From: Kiloniella laminariae DSM 19542
Lineage (GTDB): Bacteria; Pseudomonadota; Alphaproteobacteria; Kiloniellales; Kiloniellaceae
DNA: 64,000 nt
Reading direction: 5' to 3'
Assembly: GCF_000374005.1 (NCBI RefSeq)
Contig: NZ_KB893170.1
Coordinates: 15,243 to 79,242, forward strand
A program made the translations under genes and the position numbers. The notes under the pieces are model-generated. The model worked only from the letters and a program-made list of their open reading frames with translations. It ran no database searches and was not told where the DNA came from. Below, one piece after another: positions 10,701 to 18,728 of the stretch (positions are counted from its first letter, which is position 1; each line of letters begins with the position of its first letter).

Positions 10701-10912
10701 TCGGTCTTACTCCCTTGCTCAGCGAAACTTCCGAGCAGGCACAGTATCTTATTCCTGCCGCGGTTTCCCTGGCCTATGGCGAGCTGTTCTCGACGGCACT
10801 CATGTTGATTCTGGTACCGGTACTCCTTGCGATTACCGAAGATTTCAGGCGTGCATTTCTTGGGGTTGGCCAGAATGACGCCAACGACCCTGCCCCGCCG
10901 GAACCAACATAA
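7775..10912 (+). CDS. RND efflux permease
   Basis: A 1045-residue inner-membrane transporter of the HAE/AcrB-like RND superfamily, driven by the proton gradient. The expected layout is seen: a first helix (NPVAANLMMAFFLFLGWLAL), a large periplasmic loop, six helices beginning about residue 335, a second loop, and six helices from about residue 870. Helix 4 has the paired acidic residues of the proton relay (GILVDDAVVVGE). Length matches the family. The substrate is unknown; the branch is not the classical AcrB type. It forms an operon with the adaptor. Confidence 0.95.
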   Translation: MHSLTGWFIKNPVAANLMMAFFLFLGWLALTTIRIEGFPRIPPESISITTSYSGASTAQIDELITRKIEKALEGLEGVRSISSQSNNDISVVTLRRSGGQDLQKLLDKVRLRIDGISDFPSAAERPVIEDGGFDFPALYLNLHGQTDPVTLQKLSELLREELLSRPELSRMNIWGLYEREMQIELDPQILQRHDLTVADVVTRIRLNSLNFQSGVLRTRGGTIYLKADNQARFSTEYAAIPVVERTDGTRILLGEIATVQDNFKEGDYLFRFNGELTSGMEVLIGQKENLLRVSEVVHDVVETFRTRLPPDIKLTIWGDSADYIAERLGLLKDNGIQGLLLVLLVLSLFLNVRLAFWVAMGIPVSLMGALAVAGSKWVDYSLNDVTTFGLIIVLGILVDDAVVVGESVFEERQSAQDPFLATEKGVKRVAVATVFGVLTTIAAFFPMLLLDNPLGKVLAGFSGIVIFALVFSLIESKFILPVHLAHTNLHQQPRFFPGRLWARIQQTTQHLLLEFRDRIYAPLLVSAIRHRYATLVLFIAAATLGIGLIGLGKIRTVFFPDVPGQVITVNLEMDARAPFGLTRDNLDRIRVIGEELSKSLQQEKSLEAAPVRSMFLIISDTSTAQLFAELTPVSERPDLGIIEFMEQWRQRTGQIEGATQLQFTGSEELAGGFLLRLYAKDTDLLALASKDLREFLAGINGVNNVRDSLTPGQPELDIRVKPEARHLGFTTETLASQIGNAFGGAEVQKIMRDGTELKVIAQNTDKTRDSIDDLLRSRLRSNNGNWIPFQSVAEIRGGYVSGTIHRENGKLVNTVAASINRSLVAPEEVAQAVFEQLVPELVARYPGLEVKKAGELEEIGEIQGGMKQALLLAAVMIYVLMAVPLKSYWQPFIILAIVPLGFVSAALGHLIMDLPLSVLSFFGMLALTGVVINDSLVLITSYNQLRERGIAASDALCQAGLGRFRAIFLTTATTVIGLTPLLSETSEQAQYLIPAAVSLAYGELFSTALMLILVPVLLAITEDFRRAFLGVGQNDANDPAPPEPT

Positions 10913-10939
10913 CGAACCGCCTCAAGCTGACTATAAAGA

Positions 10940-10962
10940 GAGGGAGACAAGGGATCTCCCTC
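10940..10962. terminator. Hairpin between RND permease and antiporter
   Basis: GAGGGAGA and TCTCCCTC form a perfect 8-base stem with a 7-base loop, 28 bases after the RND permease stop. There is no U-tract, so it may be a weak or Rho-assisted terminator between two convergent genes. Confidence 0.5.
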
Positions 10963-10969
10963 CTCAAAT

Positions 10970-11003
10970 AGATCAGAGATGAAACCGTCTTTGCCTCTGA
11001 TCT
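10970..11003. terminator. Second hairpin at convergent gene ends
   Basis: AGATCAGAG and CTCTGATCT form a 9-base perfect stem around a 16-base loop. The right arm overlaps the stop codon of the antiporter gene. It could serve the end of either convergent transcript; no U-tract is visible. Confidence 0.4.
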
Positions 11004-11958
11004 ACAGCAACGGCACAACAAGGTAACCAAGATATCCGCCGTAACAACCGAGTAACACACCGCCTTTCAAACGGCTCAGTTTCCAGCCCCAAACAGAAAA
11101 TCCGATCAGAAGCAGTGTCGCCCCCAGCATAACCCAGACATCAGAGCCCGCAATCTCATCGGGAACGGTAATCGGCTGAACCAGGGCCGTGATGCCCAGA
11201 ATACCCAGCACGTTATAGATGTTACTGCCGATAACATTCCCCAAGGCCAGATCCGTCTGGCGCTTCAGCGCTGCAATCACCGAGGTCACAAGTTCAGGCA
11301 ACGAGGTTCCGATCGCGACAATCGTCACACCGACCAGTGCTTCCGATATCCCTGCCTCCACAGCCAGCCCTGCAGCCGCATCGACCAGAAACTTGGCCCC
11401 GGCAATAGTCAGGGCAATCCCGCCCACTGTGAACAGAGACGCTTTCAGAATACTCATCTGGGAAATCTGATCCTGAGCAGAGACTTCCTGCCCGCAACCT
11501 CCCTCCGGAGATGATCTTTTCTCTTTCAGATAGCTAAGGACAATATAGGCAAGAAGCAGCAACACGAACACAGCCCCCCAAAAGCGCTCAAGATAGCCCG
11601 TCAGCAGAACAACAACACAAAGCAGAGTCACAATGACCAGGGCAGCCCCATCGCGGAAGAAAGCCGCGCGAGAGATCACCAGGGGATAGATGATCGCAGA
11701 AACACCCAGAATCAGCAGGATATTGCAGATGTTGCTGCCGACGATGTTACCAATTGCAATGCCGGGCAGATCAAGTGAGGCAGCCAGCAGGCTGGTGACC
11801 AGTTCCGGTGTTGAGGTCCCGAAGCCAATAACCGTCAAGCCGATCAACAGGGGAGAAACACCGAGCCTGAGAGAGAGTGAACAGGCTCCGCGCACCAGCA
11901 GATCACCACCTGCCACCAGCAATATCAAACCACCAACAATTCCGGCAAATGTAAGCAT
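11002..11958 (-). CDS. Calcium/sodium antiporter (CaCA family)
   Basis: This YrbG-like integral membrane exchanger has about 318 residues from the chosen start. The two inverted alpha repeats that form the ion path are plain: GFGTSTPELVTS with GNIVGSNICN in the first half, and AIGTSLPELVTS with GNVIGSNIYN in the second. About ten hydrophobic segments are seen, with a basic cytoplasmic loop (YLKEKRSSPEGG) between the halves. ATG 11958 (MLTFAGIVGG) is preferred because GGAAGG lies upstream; an in-frame ATG at 12000 would add 14 residues. Actual ion specificity is not provable from sequence. Confidence 0.92.
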   Translation of the reverse strand: MLTFAGIVGGLILLVAGGDLLVRGACSLSLRLGVSPLLIGLTVIGFGTSTPELVTSLLAASLDLPGIAIGNIVGSNICNILLILGVSAIIYPLVISRAAFFRDGAALVIVTLLCVVVLLTGYLERFWGAVFVLLLLAYIVLSYLKEKRSSPEGGCGQEVSAQDQISQMSILKASLFTVGGIALTIAGAKFLVDAAAGLAVEAGISEALVGVTIVAIGTSLPELVTSVIAALKRQTDLALGNVIGSNIYNVLGILGITALVQPITVPDEIAGSDVWVMLGATLLLIGFSVWGWKLSRLKGGVLLGCYGGYLGYLVVPLL

Positions 11959-12297
11959 GGAAACCAGCCTTCCGCAGCAGATTAGATAAGATTGAATCAA
12001 ACGAGGAGTACATCAGCACTGAAATTGGAAGAACGGGGATCGCACGTTATGCCTCCTCCTGCTGCAGCCCATGAATTGGGAGAGTTTGGGCTAAAAGCAA
12101 GTCTGCCCAGAAAATATATATTTTGTGACGCCCGGGAGAAGACACAGTAGATTTCATCAGGACACAACTACATCCACAAGTCTGGATTCGTTATGTATCG
12201 TCTGAACTTCCGGCACGCGTTTTGTGTCTCCAGCCGCCACACCGGGGCTGGACCCCAAGATGAGCTTGAGATCCTGTTTGGAAAAGGAATAATAGGC
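11959..12297. other. Intergenic region upstream of the SLC13 permease
   Basis: About 340 bases with no annotated gene between the divergent antiporter and permease genes. It should hold both promoters. A short AT-rich segment (AAAATATATATTTTG, about 12112-12126) is palindromic and could be a promoter or operator core. No known riboswitch core was recognised by eye. Confidence 0.4.
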
Positions 12298-12333
12298 ATG
12301 AAAAAAGCAGAAAGAACCTTCCATGCTTGTTGA
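12298..12333 (+). CDS. Candidate 11-residue leader peptide
   Basis: A short frame reads MKKAERTFHAC and stops in TGA at 12331-12333. It is preceded by AAGGA nine bases upstream of its ATG and overlaps the start of the downstream permease (ATG 12323) in another frame. That arrangement would let ribosomes finishing the leader reinitiate on the permease, which itself has only a weak ribosome-binding site. Nothing is known of this peptide and it may be fortuitous. Confidence 0.35.
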   Translation: MKKAERTFHAC

Positions 12334-14116
12334 TTTGGGAGCCAGCGCCCCTTACATCGCCCTGTTCCTGCTGCTCGGGGTTTTCCTGCTGTTTTTTCTT
12401 GAAATAAGATCCCCGGAAATCATTGCTTTCTCCGGGGCAGCAACAGCTCTCGCTCTTGGACTGGTCGACACAAAACAGGTACTCAACTCCATTGGCAACC
12501 CGGCTCCCGCAACAATCGGGGCCATGTTTGTCCTCAGTGCCGCACTGGTCCGGACAGGGGTGCTGGAGGCCGCAACTGTCCGTCTCAGCGCACAGGCAAA
12601 GCGCCGCCCTCTCTTGACCATCGGTCTGTTTTTCTGTGCGGCTGCCGGCATCTCGGCCTTTATGAACAATACCCCGGTTGTCATGGTTCTGATCCCCGTT
12701 GTTATCAGTCTGGCGCGGGATGCCAACACCAGCTCATCCCGGCTGCTGATGCCGCTTTCCTTTATGGTCATCCTCGGCGGAACCTGCTCTCTGGTCGGCA
12801 CCTCAACCAACATTCTGATCGATGGTGTCGCCAGGGAAATCGGCCTGGCTCCCTTTACTCTTTTTGAAATCGCTCCGTTGGGCATCATTGTTGCTCTGGT
12901 CGGCGGCAGTTTTCTCGCCCTCACCGCCCCGAAACTCTTGCCCGATCGCAAAAACTCCAGCCTGTCCGAAGCAGCAAGAGAACAGCGTATGTGGTTCGCT
13001 GAGCTTTTGATCCCGGTCGGTTCTCCACTTGTTGGACAGTCTCCTCTTCAGGTCGATGCTTTCCGTCGAGGTGGCGGACTGGTCGTCGATGTTATCCGCG
13101 CAGATTTCTCTTTGCGGGACAGCCTGGAAACAACCCGGCTGGCTCCCGGAGACCAGGTGGTAATCAAGACTGCTGATGCAGAAATCATGGGCTTTCGCGA
13201 AGGAACCGCCCAGGGTGCCTCCATTGCCGGAGCAGAGGCATCTAAAGCCCGGCAATCCGTCGTGGTCGAAGCCCTGGTCGGCCCCAATACGCGGGCAAGA
13301 AGCAGAATGTTCGGCCGACTGAGATGGCGACGCCATTTTGGTGTTTACCCTCTGGCCCTGCACCGCGAGGGAACCCTGCAGGACCAGAAACTCCAGACAA
13401 TCCGGCTGGAGGTCGGAGATACCCTTTTACTGGAGGGGTCGACCGAGGATATCAAACGGCTGGAAGAGGAAGAGCGCCTGATCCTGCTCTCCCCGATAGC
13501 TTCGCGCGCCTTCCGCCGCACAAAAGCCCCCATTGCTCTGGCAAGCATGATCGGTGTTGTTCTATTGGCCGCACTGGATATCGCACCAATCCTTCCCCTC
13601 GCCCTTCTGGGAGTTGCTGTTGTGCTTCTTACCCGCTGCATTGATGCAGATGAAGGTGTTGGTGCCATTGATGGCCGTCTGCTGCTGCTGATTGTCTCAA
13701 TGCTGACCCTCGGTGCTGCCCTTGAAGGTTCCGGCGCGCTTGGTTTGATTGTCGGGCAGCTAACCGTTCTACTCGGCACGGTATCCCCCCTGCTCGCCCT
13801 GACCCTGATCTATGCAGTCACCTCGATCCTGACCGAGCTGGTAACCAATAACGCCGTTGCCGTCCTCATGGCCCCGATTGCTGCCGGAATAGCGGCACAA
13901 CTCGGCCTTGATCCCCGCCCCTTTGTCGTCGCCGTCATGTTCGCCGCCAGCGCCAGCTTTGCCACACCGCTGGGTTATCAGACCAACACGCTGGTCTATA
14001 ACGCCGGAGGCTATCGCTTTTCTGATTTCCTGAAGATCGGTATCCCGATGAACATTGTCGTCGGGGTGACAACAGTTTTCACAATCCCCTACATCTGGCC
14101 TTTGCTGGTCGAATAA
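12323..14116 (+). CDS. SLC13-type anion permease with TrkA-C domains
   Basis: This 597-residue membrane transporter belongs to the divalent anion:Na+ symporter (ArsB/NhaD, CitMHS-like) superfamily. N-terminal helices include the conserved FMNNTPVVMVLIP motif near residue 112, and the C-terminal half has the matching LTELVTNNAVAVLMAP. Between them, about residues 215-375, lie two TrkA-C-like regulatory domains (SPLVGQSPLQ and FGVYPLALHREG). Proteins with this layout are usually annotated as sulfate, dicarboxylate or unspecified anion permeases. The substrate cannot be decided. Translation may be coupled to the 11-codon frame that overlaps its start. Confidence 0.9.
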   Translation: MLVDLGASAPYIALFLLLGVFLLFFLEIRSPEIIAFSGAATALALGLVDTKQVLNSIGNPAPATIGAMFVLSAALVRTGVLEAATVRLSAQAKRRPLLTIGLFFCAAAGISAFMNNTPVVMVLIPVVISLARDANTSSSRLLMPLSFMVILGGTCSLVGTSTNILIDGVAREIGLAPFTLFEIAPLGIIVALVGGSFLALTAPKLLPDRKNSSLSEAAREQRMWFAELLIPVGSPLVGQSPLQVDAFRRGGGLVVDVIRADFSLRDSLETTRLAPGDQVVIKTADAEIMGFREGTAQGASIAGAEASKARQSVVVEALVGPNTRARSRMFGRLRWRRHFGVYPLALHREGTLQDQKLQTIRLEVGDTLLLEGSTEDIKRLEEEERLILLSPIASRAFRRTKAPIALASMIGVVLLAALDIAPILPLALLGVAVVLLTRCIDADEGVGAIDGRLLLLIVSMLTLGAALEGSGALGLIVGQLTVLLGTVSPLLALTLIYAVTSILTELVTNNAVAVLMAPIAAGIAAQLGLDPRPFVVAVMFAASASFATPLGYQTNTLVYNAGGYRFSDFLKIGIPMNIVVGVTTVFTIPYIWPLLVE

Positions 14117-14119
14117 CAG

Positions 14120-14575
14120 TCAGCGCCGGAACAATTCCTGTAATGCAGAATCAGCCTGTGCACGGTTAAGCTGGGGTCGCCTTGCGGCACCATGGGCACC
14201 AGCAGCGATGCCATTGACGATAAAGTCGCCACTTTCATCACGGTATCCATAGGCATGTAGCCGATCCCCTCGCACAGTCATCCAGCCAAAACCTCCTCCT
14301 CTCATGTCTTGAACATGACGACGGTCAATCGCGCTTTGCAGGACTCTCCGATTGACCCGCAAATTTACGCCTTGCGGTCTTCCCTGATTGAAACTTGCTG
14401 ACTGGGGAGGAAGAGGTTGCCGGGCTTGACGGCCTTGCCGGGCGGGTTGAGCAGACTGCGGGGGGCTATCCACACTGCCATCCGATTTAATTCCAAATCT
14501 TGTCGCTCGAGCTGACGGGTGCCGCGGGCAGGTCCCCGCAGCAAACGTTGCGTTGCATTGCGTGCACCTTAACAT
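14120..14575 (-). CDS. Unknown protein with N-terminal zinc-ribbon-like motif
   Basis: A 151-residue protein that I do not recognise. Residues 4-18 (CTQCNATFAAGTCPRH) look like a small metal-binding knuckle: two cysteines, then Cys and His. The middle is a low-complexity Gln/Pro/Arg linker (residues 35-70), and the C-terminal 80 residues form a compact basic domain with GGGFGWMTVRGDRLHAYGY. No signal peptide or membrane helix is seen. AAGGGA lies just before the ATG. It is the last gene of a three-gene unit with two DUF2589 proteins (29-base gap), so it probably works with them. Confidence 0.6.
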   Translation of the reverse strand: MLRCTQCNATFAAGTCPRHPSARATRFGIKSDGSVDSPPQSAQPARQGRQARQPLPPQSASFNQGRPQGVNLRVNRRVLQSAIDRRHVQDMRGGGFGWMTVRGDRLHAYGYRDESGDFIVNGIAAGAHGAARRPQLNRAQADSALQELFRR

Positions 14576-14604
14576 TTCAGCTTTCCCTTTATATAGATAT
14601 CAGT

Positions 14605-15243
14605 TCAGGGTTTGCTCTTCTCCAGCTTGATTGGCTCAACGGTACTTGCCAGCAAATCCATCAGCTTTGACATGCCTTCAGTCGGAGGTTGCTGTGTCGC
14701 TCTGACAGTCACATCATATTTGGCTGTCTTGTCCGTCGAGCGGGTATTTTCACGTTGAGCCGACATTTTTCCTGTCACCTCAAGGCTGCCGCTATAAAAA
14801 ATCCCGTTGGCTTCGGCCTTGGCTTTCGCTTCCACTTCTGCCGATGAACTGCTTTTTGCCGTATCGACCGTATGGATTTCCATCGAAAAATTAATATCAA
14901 CGCTGTCAATTAACAGAGCTGGGATGGGCACCAGCCCCAGCACGGGGGGAGCAACGGTAAGTGAATGCACCGAAATCTGGCCATCGTCTCCGGTAACAGG
15001 GCGTTCAAGCTTCATCGGCAAGCTCAGAATATCCTTGGGCGTTGCCCCTTTTGTTTTCGGCGTCCCTTCTTCCCCGTAGGCCAGCATGTTGATGAAGCTG
15101 ACCATCTCGTGCCCCAGTTGCTTCTGCGCTTTGATCGATGCCGCCAGCGGAGCAGCAATCAGGTATTCCATTGGAATACTGCCCAGCTCATTACCAATTG
15201 CTGATCCGCCACTCCCTTTGGCGGGTGTTTTGTCATCTGCCAT
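14605..15243 (-). CDS. DUF2589 family protein (second copy)
   Basis: A 212-residue protein resembling the DUF2589 family. The N-terminal signature is IPMEYLIAAPLAASIKAQ followed by a helix, then beta strands (PIPALLIDSVDINFSMEI) and a region with alternating strand and charged linker (SGSLEVTGKMSAQRENTRSTDKTAKYDVTVRA). There is no signal peptide. The function of DUF2589 is not established. AAGGAG lies upstream of ATG 15243. It follows the first DUF2589 gene by 13 bases and is paralogous to it: both have the strand reading SID.L.IEF / DSVDINFSMEI. Confidence 0.75.
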   Translation of the reverse strand: MADDKTPAKGSGGSAIGNELGSIPMEYLIAAPLAASIKAQKQLGHEMVSFINMLAYGEEGTPKTKGATPKDILSLPMKLERPVTGDDGQISVHSLTVAPPVLGLVPIPALLIDSVDINFSMEIHTVDTAKSSSSAEVEAKAKAEANGIFYSGSLEVTGKMSAQRENTRSTDKTAKYDVTVRATQQPPTEGMSKLMDLLASTVEPIKLEKSKP

Positions 15244-15256
15244 CTGTCTGCTCTCC

Positions 15257-15820
15257 TTATGTTCTCAGATAATCCAGTAGCTGTTCCTGAATCAGGCTGA
15301 CACCTTCTGGAGGATCTGACATTTTAAAGTTGATTTTCACCTTGGCCGGGGAAGTAGAGGACTGAAAACCATCGCCCTTGGGCATAATGGTAATTTCGGA
15401 CGCCGTTCCAAACAGATCATCAATCGTCCGCCGGATAATACCGCTGTCGTCTTCCGATTTATCTTTCGTAGCTGCATCTTCATCGGATGATTTGGTTGTC
15501 GGGGTGACATCCAGATTGGTCAGCTTGGTCTCAAATTCAATTTCCAATGTATCAATCGACAGCGTAGACATTGGCACCAGTGTCACCGCAGCAGCTTCGA
15601 ATATTTCGAACGTCTCCTGATCCCCCACTCCCTTGCTCGTGGCCATCGCAACCAGACGGGGGACATAGATCTCAATTTTGTCGCCCGTGTCCGGATCCGT
15701 TATCACTTTGGTTTCGAAATAGGACTGGAACAGCTTCAGATGCTGCATGTTCACAAAGCGCCGGGCTTCAAGAACCGAAGAGTAAATCCCTTCGAGAAGG
15801 TTTTGAAGAGATTGAGACAA
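15257..15820 (-). CDS. DUF2589 family protein (first copy)
   Basis: A 187-residue protein of the same DUF2589-like fold as its neighbour, with an N-terminal helix pair, a YVPRLVAMA segment, and the core strand VPMSTLSIDTLEIEFETKL followed by a charged low-complexity linker (residues 110-132) and a C-terminal strand KVKINFKMSDPPEG. The start is TTG at 15820, strongly supported by GGAGGG six bases upstream. It is the first gene of the cassette. A GTTAAC-centred inverted repeat lies just upstream. The role is unknown. Confidence 0.7.
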   Translation of the reverse strand: MSQSLQNLLEGIYSSVLEARRFVNMQHLKLFQSYFETKVITDPDTGDKIEIYVPRLVAMATSKGVGDQETFEIFEAAAVTLVPMSTLSIDTLEIEFETKLTNLDVTPTTKSSDEDAATKDKSEDDSGIIRRTIDDLFGTASEITIMPKGDGFQSSTSPAKVKINFKMSDPPEGVSLIQEQLLDYLRT

Positions 15821-15832
15821 GCTGACCCTCCA

Positions 15833-15861
15833 GGTTGGTTAACATAACGTTAACATCAACC
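15833..15861. promoter_or_regulatory. Inverted repeat upstream of DUF2589 cassette
   Basis: The sequence GGTTGGTTAAC, a short spacer, then GTTAACATCAACC forms an imperfect inverted repeat with two GTTAAC hexamers. It begins 13 bases upstream of the first DUF2589 start codon. It could be an operator or a promoter-proximal hairpin for the three-gene unit. No regulator gene is adjacent on that side. Confidence 0.4.
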
Positions 15862-15984
15862 CATGGGATATCAAACCTATTTAGTCACAACCATATGAAT
15901 GCATCCCTTATCGCCAGAATTTATCCCGGTTCGGAAGGATACTTCGAGCGTCAGATGTATAACAGCTTCTCCCTTTACAATAAG

Positions 15985-16866
15985 TTACAGGAGCGGATCA
16001 CGGGTAACCGAATGCGATATCAGGCGGCAGAGTTCCTCGACCTCGGCCCGCATCTGCACTTCCGGATTACGCACCAGCCAGTTGCCGATCGGCATGGCCA
16101 GCTCCACTGGCGACAGGCGGACAACCTCACGTTTTGCCAGCGCGGCTTCGCTCAGCGGCAGCGAGGCCAAGAGGACCCCAACCCCGGCTTTGGCTGCATC
16201 CAGTGCCGTGATAAAGCTGTCAAAACGGATCGCGGTTTTACGCGGTGGCGATATCTTGGCTTCAATTGCCCATTCAGACCAGCCACTGCGCCGCCCGGCC
16301 AGTCGGATGCAGGGCAGACTGCGCCACTTTCCTTCAGGAACACCAGCCAAAAGAGAGGGCGCACAGATCGGCGAGAGAACTTCGGAAAACAGATGGGTTG
16401 CAATTTTACCGTCCCACTTGCCATTGCCAAAACGGATCTCGATATCTGCCTTGATCGCCTCATAATCCGCCGGGCGGTGGATTGCGGCAACGGAGAGAGA
16501 AATCTTGGGACGCGCCGCAATAATCCACTGCAACCGCGGCACCAGCCAGAGCGAGGCGATTGACGCCGGGCAGGCAATGGTGACCACCTTCGAGCCTTTT
16601 TTACCAAAAAGATCCTCGGTGCTGCGGGCAAGGGCGTGGATGGCAGAACGCACCGAGGGCAGATAAGCATCCCCTTCCGCCGTCAGCTCAACCCCGCGCG
16701 CCAGACGGTGAAACAGTGTCACCTTGAAATGCGCCTCAAGCTTGCGGATCTGTTGGCTGACCGCCGCCTGGGTCAGGCCGAGTTCATCAGCAGCTTCTGT
16801 GAAGTTTTCGTGACGGGCTGCCGCCTCAAAGGTTTTCAGCCAATCCAGAGGTGGCAATAAAGACAA
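15985..16866 (-). CDS. LysR family regulator of the phosphonate cassette
   Basis: A 293-residue LysR-type regulator of the GcvA-like branch. The N-terminal helix-turn-helix is MSLLPPLDWLKTFEAAARHE, then FTEAADELGLTQAAVSQQIR, with LFHRLARGVELTAEG as the wing. The co-inducer domain follows. The start is TTG at 16866, supported by GGGGA about seven bases upstream; no in-frame ATG is nearby. It is divergent from the TmpA/TmpB-like genes, so it is the likely local regulator, responding perhaps to an organophosphonate. Confidence 0.88.
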   Translation of the reverse strand: MSLLPPLDWLKTFEAAARHENFTEAADELGLTQAAVSQQIRKLEAHFKVTLFHRLARGVELTAEGDAYLPSVRSAIHALARSTEDLFGKKGSKVVTIACPASIASLWLVPRLQWIIAARPKISLSVAAIHRPADYEAIKADIEIRFGNGKWDGKIATHLFSEVLSPICAPSLLAGVPEGKWRSLPCIRLAGRRSGWSEWAIEAKISPPRKTAIRFDSFITALDAAKAGVGVLLASLPLSEAALAKREVVRLSPVELAMPIGNWLVRNPEVQMRAEVEELCRLISHSVTRDPLL

Positions 16867-16870
16867 TATG

Positions 16871-16887
16871 TTATCCCCAAGGCATAA
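16871..16887. promoter_or_regulatory. Candidate LysR-box
   Basis: TTAT, nine bases, then ATAA form a dyad that satisfies the T-N11-A rule of LysR binding sites. It lies immediately upstream of the LysR gene and about 100 bases before the TmpA-like gene, overlapping the LysR gene's own ribosome-binding region, as would suit autorepression. Inferred from pattern only. Confidence 0.4.
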
Positions 16888-16987
16888 TTATAACAGGGTC
16901 AAAGACCTATTTTATATTTATTGTTCTTATTGCTTTTTAGGTGACTAATCGAGTCAATTATTAAAAACAGCCCTTACGGAGAGAGAA

Positions 16988-18142
16988 ATGTCACTGGAAA
17001 CCGCTGGTATCCTTCAGGACGGTGAAGCCATCTGCCTGCAGTGGAGCGATGGGAAAACCGCCCGTTTTCATGCGATCTGGCTCAGAGACAATGCCCAGGA
17101 CCCGGAAACCCGGGCCAGTGGCAATGGTCAGCGCCTGATCACCATCCTCGATATTCCTGCCAACACCAGAATGACTTCCGCCGAAATCGGTGCAGGAGAC
17201 CAGTTGCATCTGCGTATGGCACCAGAAAACAAAGAACTGGTTTTCTCCGGCAACTGGCTGCGCAAAAGGATTTATGACACCCCGGCTGTCACAGAACGCG
17301 GCTGGTGCCCGGACCATATCACGCCCTGGGACGCTGGCCTCAATGCCTCGGTCCCGACCGTTGACCTCACCCAGGCCAAAGTTGACCCAAATTCCCTTGC
17401 TCACTGGCTTGAGGGCGTACGACGTTATGGTCTTGCCATCATGACCGGCCTGTCCACAGACAGCGGCAGCCTCTGCGAAGTGGCGGAACTCTTCGGTTAC
17501 ATCCGCGAAACCAACTATGGCCGCTGGTTCGAGGTCCGCTCCGAGATCAACCCGGTCAACCTCGCCTATACCGGCCTGGGGCTTCAGGCACATACCGACA
17601 ACCCTTACCGCGATCCGGTTCCGACACTGCAACTTCTCGCCTGCCTGGAAAACTCTGCCGATGGTGGCGAGTCCATGGTGGTCGATGGTTTCAAAGCCGC
17701 TCAGGTTCTGCGACAGGAATCTCCGGAGAGCTTTGAGCTTCTCGCCCGTTTCCCCGTACGCTTTGAATATGCCGGTGCCGACGATATCCGCCTGCGCGCC
17801 AAACGTCCGATGATCGAACTCGGCCCCGATGGCGAACTGATCGCCATCCGTTTCAATAACCGTTCTTCAGCTCCCTATACCGATATCCCCTTTGATTCTA
17901 TGGCTGATTATTATTGGGCTTACCGCAAACTGGCAGAAATCATCGAACGGCCAGAGATGGAAGTGACCTTCAAGATGAAAGCCGGAGATCTTTTCATCGT
18001 CGACAACACCCGCGTTCTGCACGCCCGAAAAGGCTTCTCCGGTGCCGGAACCCGCTGGCTTCAAGGCTGCTACGCTGACAAGGACGGGCTGCTCTCGACC
18101 CTTGCCGCCCTGGAAGAAAAAATGCAGGAGGCAGCAGAATGA
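16988..18142 (+). CDS. tmpA: 2-oxoglutarate/Fe(II) dioxygenase, TmpA-like
   Basis: A 384-residue enzyme of the gamma-butyrobetaine hydroxylase (TauD-like) family. The iron ligands are H202 and D204 (AHTDNP) and distal H345 (VLHARKG), with R356 (GTRW) to hold 2-oxoglutarate. The N-terminal domain (to about residue 100) is the GBBH-type fold starting HAIWLRDN, but the cysteines that bind zinc in animal GBBH are absent (residues 35-45 read [11 protein letters not shown]). Its overlap (4 bases, ATGA) with an HD-domain oxygenase is characteristic of TmpA/TmpB, which turn N-trimethyl-aminoethylphosphonate into its 1-hydroxy form, then glycine betaine and phosphate. The related PhnY/PhnZ pair acts on 2-aminoethylphosphonate. 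TmpA is preferred on the GBBH-like length and N-terminal domain. Confidence 0.75.
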   Translation: MSLETAGILQDGEAICLQWSDGKTARFHAIWLRDNAQDPETRASGNGQRLITILDIPANTRMTSAEIGAGDQLHLRMAPENKELVFSGNWLRKRIYDTPAVTERGWCPDHITPWDAGLNASVPTVDLTQAKVDPNSLAHWLEGVRRYGLAIMTGLSTDSGSLCEVAELFGYIRETNYGRWFEVRSEINPVNLAYTGLGLQAHTDNPYRDPVPTLQLLACLENSADGGESMVVDGFKAAQVLRQESPESFELLARFPVRFEYAGADDIRLRAKRPMIELGPDGELIAIRFNNRSSAPYTDIPFDSMADYYWAYRKLAEIIERPEMEVTFKMKAGDLFIVDNTRVLHARKGFSGAGTRWLQGCYADKDGLLSTLAALEEKMQEAAE

Positions 18143-18717
18143 CTTTTGATATTTTAAACAAAGACAACATCGTTGATTTTATTGGCGATATCTTTCACCG
18201 TCGCGGCGCAGATTCCTATCTCGGCGAACAGGTCACCATGTCTGAACACATGCTTCAGGGTGCCCAGTTGGCCGAACAGGCAGGTGCCGGAGACATCCTG
18301 ATTGCCGCCGCTCTGCTCCACGATATCGGCCACTACACCAACGAGTTTCCCGACGATGCTCTGGCCAAGGGGATCAACAATCATCACGACGAAGCAGGAG
18401 CCGCCGTTCTGCAGGCTTTCTTCCCGCCGGTCATTACCGAATGTGTCCGCCAGCATGTCGCAGCAAAACGCTATCTCTGTGCCACCGATGACAGCTACTT
18501 TGGTAAACTCTCCGATGCCTCCATCCACACCCTGAACCTTCAGGGGGGACCGATGAACGCTGAGGAAATCACCGAAATGCAAAAAAATCCGCACCTGAAA
18601 GAAATCGTCCAGGTGCGCTATTGGGATGATGCAGGCAAGGATCCAAAGGTAACAACACCGCCCTTTGAATATTATGCCCCCATTCTCCAGCGCGTCGTTG
18701 ACGGCTTTGCCGGATAA
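18139..18717 (+). CDS. tmpB: HD-domain mixed-valence diiron oxygenase, TmpB/PhnZ-like
   Basis: A 192-residue cytoplasmic HD-domain protein. It has the six ligands of the PhnZ/TmpB diiron centre: H37 (SEHM), H61 and D62 (LLHDIGH), H83 (NNHHDE), H106 (RQHV) and D164 (YWDDAGK), plus Tyr27 and Glu30, which match the gating/substrate-recognition pair of PhnZ. These enzymes use oxygen to cleave the C-P bond of a 1-hydroxy-2-(trimethyl)aminoethylphosphonate, giving a glycine-type product and phosphate. The start ATG lies inside the stop of the upstream dioxygenase, indicating coupled translation. Trimethylated versus free AEP as substrate cannot be settled from sequence. Confidence 0.8.
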   Translation: MTFDILNKDNIVDFIGDIFHRRGADSYLGEQVTMSEHMLQGAQLAEQAGAGDILIAAALLHDIGHYTNEFPDDALAKGINNHHDEAGAAVLQAFFPPVITECVRQHVAAKRYLCATDDSYFGKLSDASIHTLNLQGGPMNAEEITEMQKNPHLKEIVQVRYWDDAGKDPKVTTPPFEYYAPILQRVVDGFAG

Positions 18718-18728
18718 AAAAACCAGCG

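Noticed and set aside
12352-12951. 199-codon minus-strand frame inside the SLC13 permease
   Set aside because: It is antisense to a well-supported membrane protein and has the Arg/Thr/Ala-rich look of a shadow frame.
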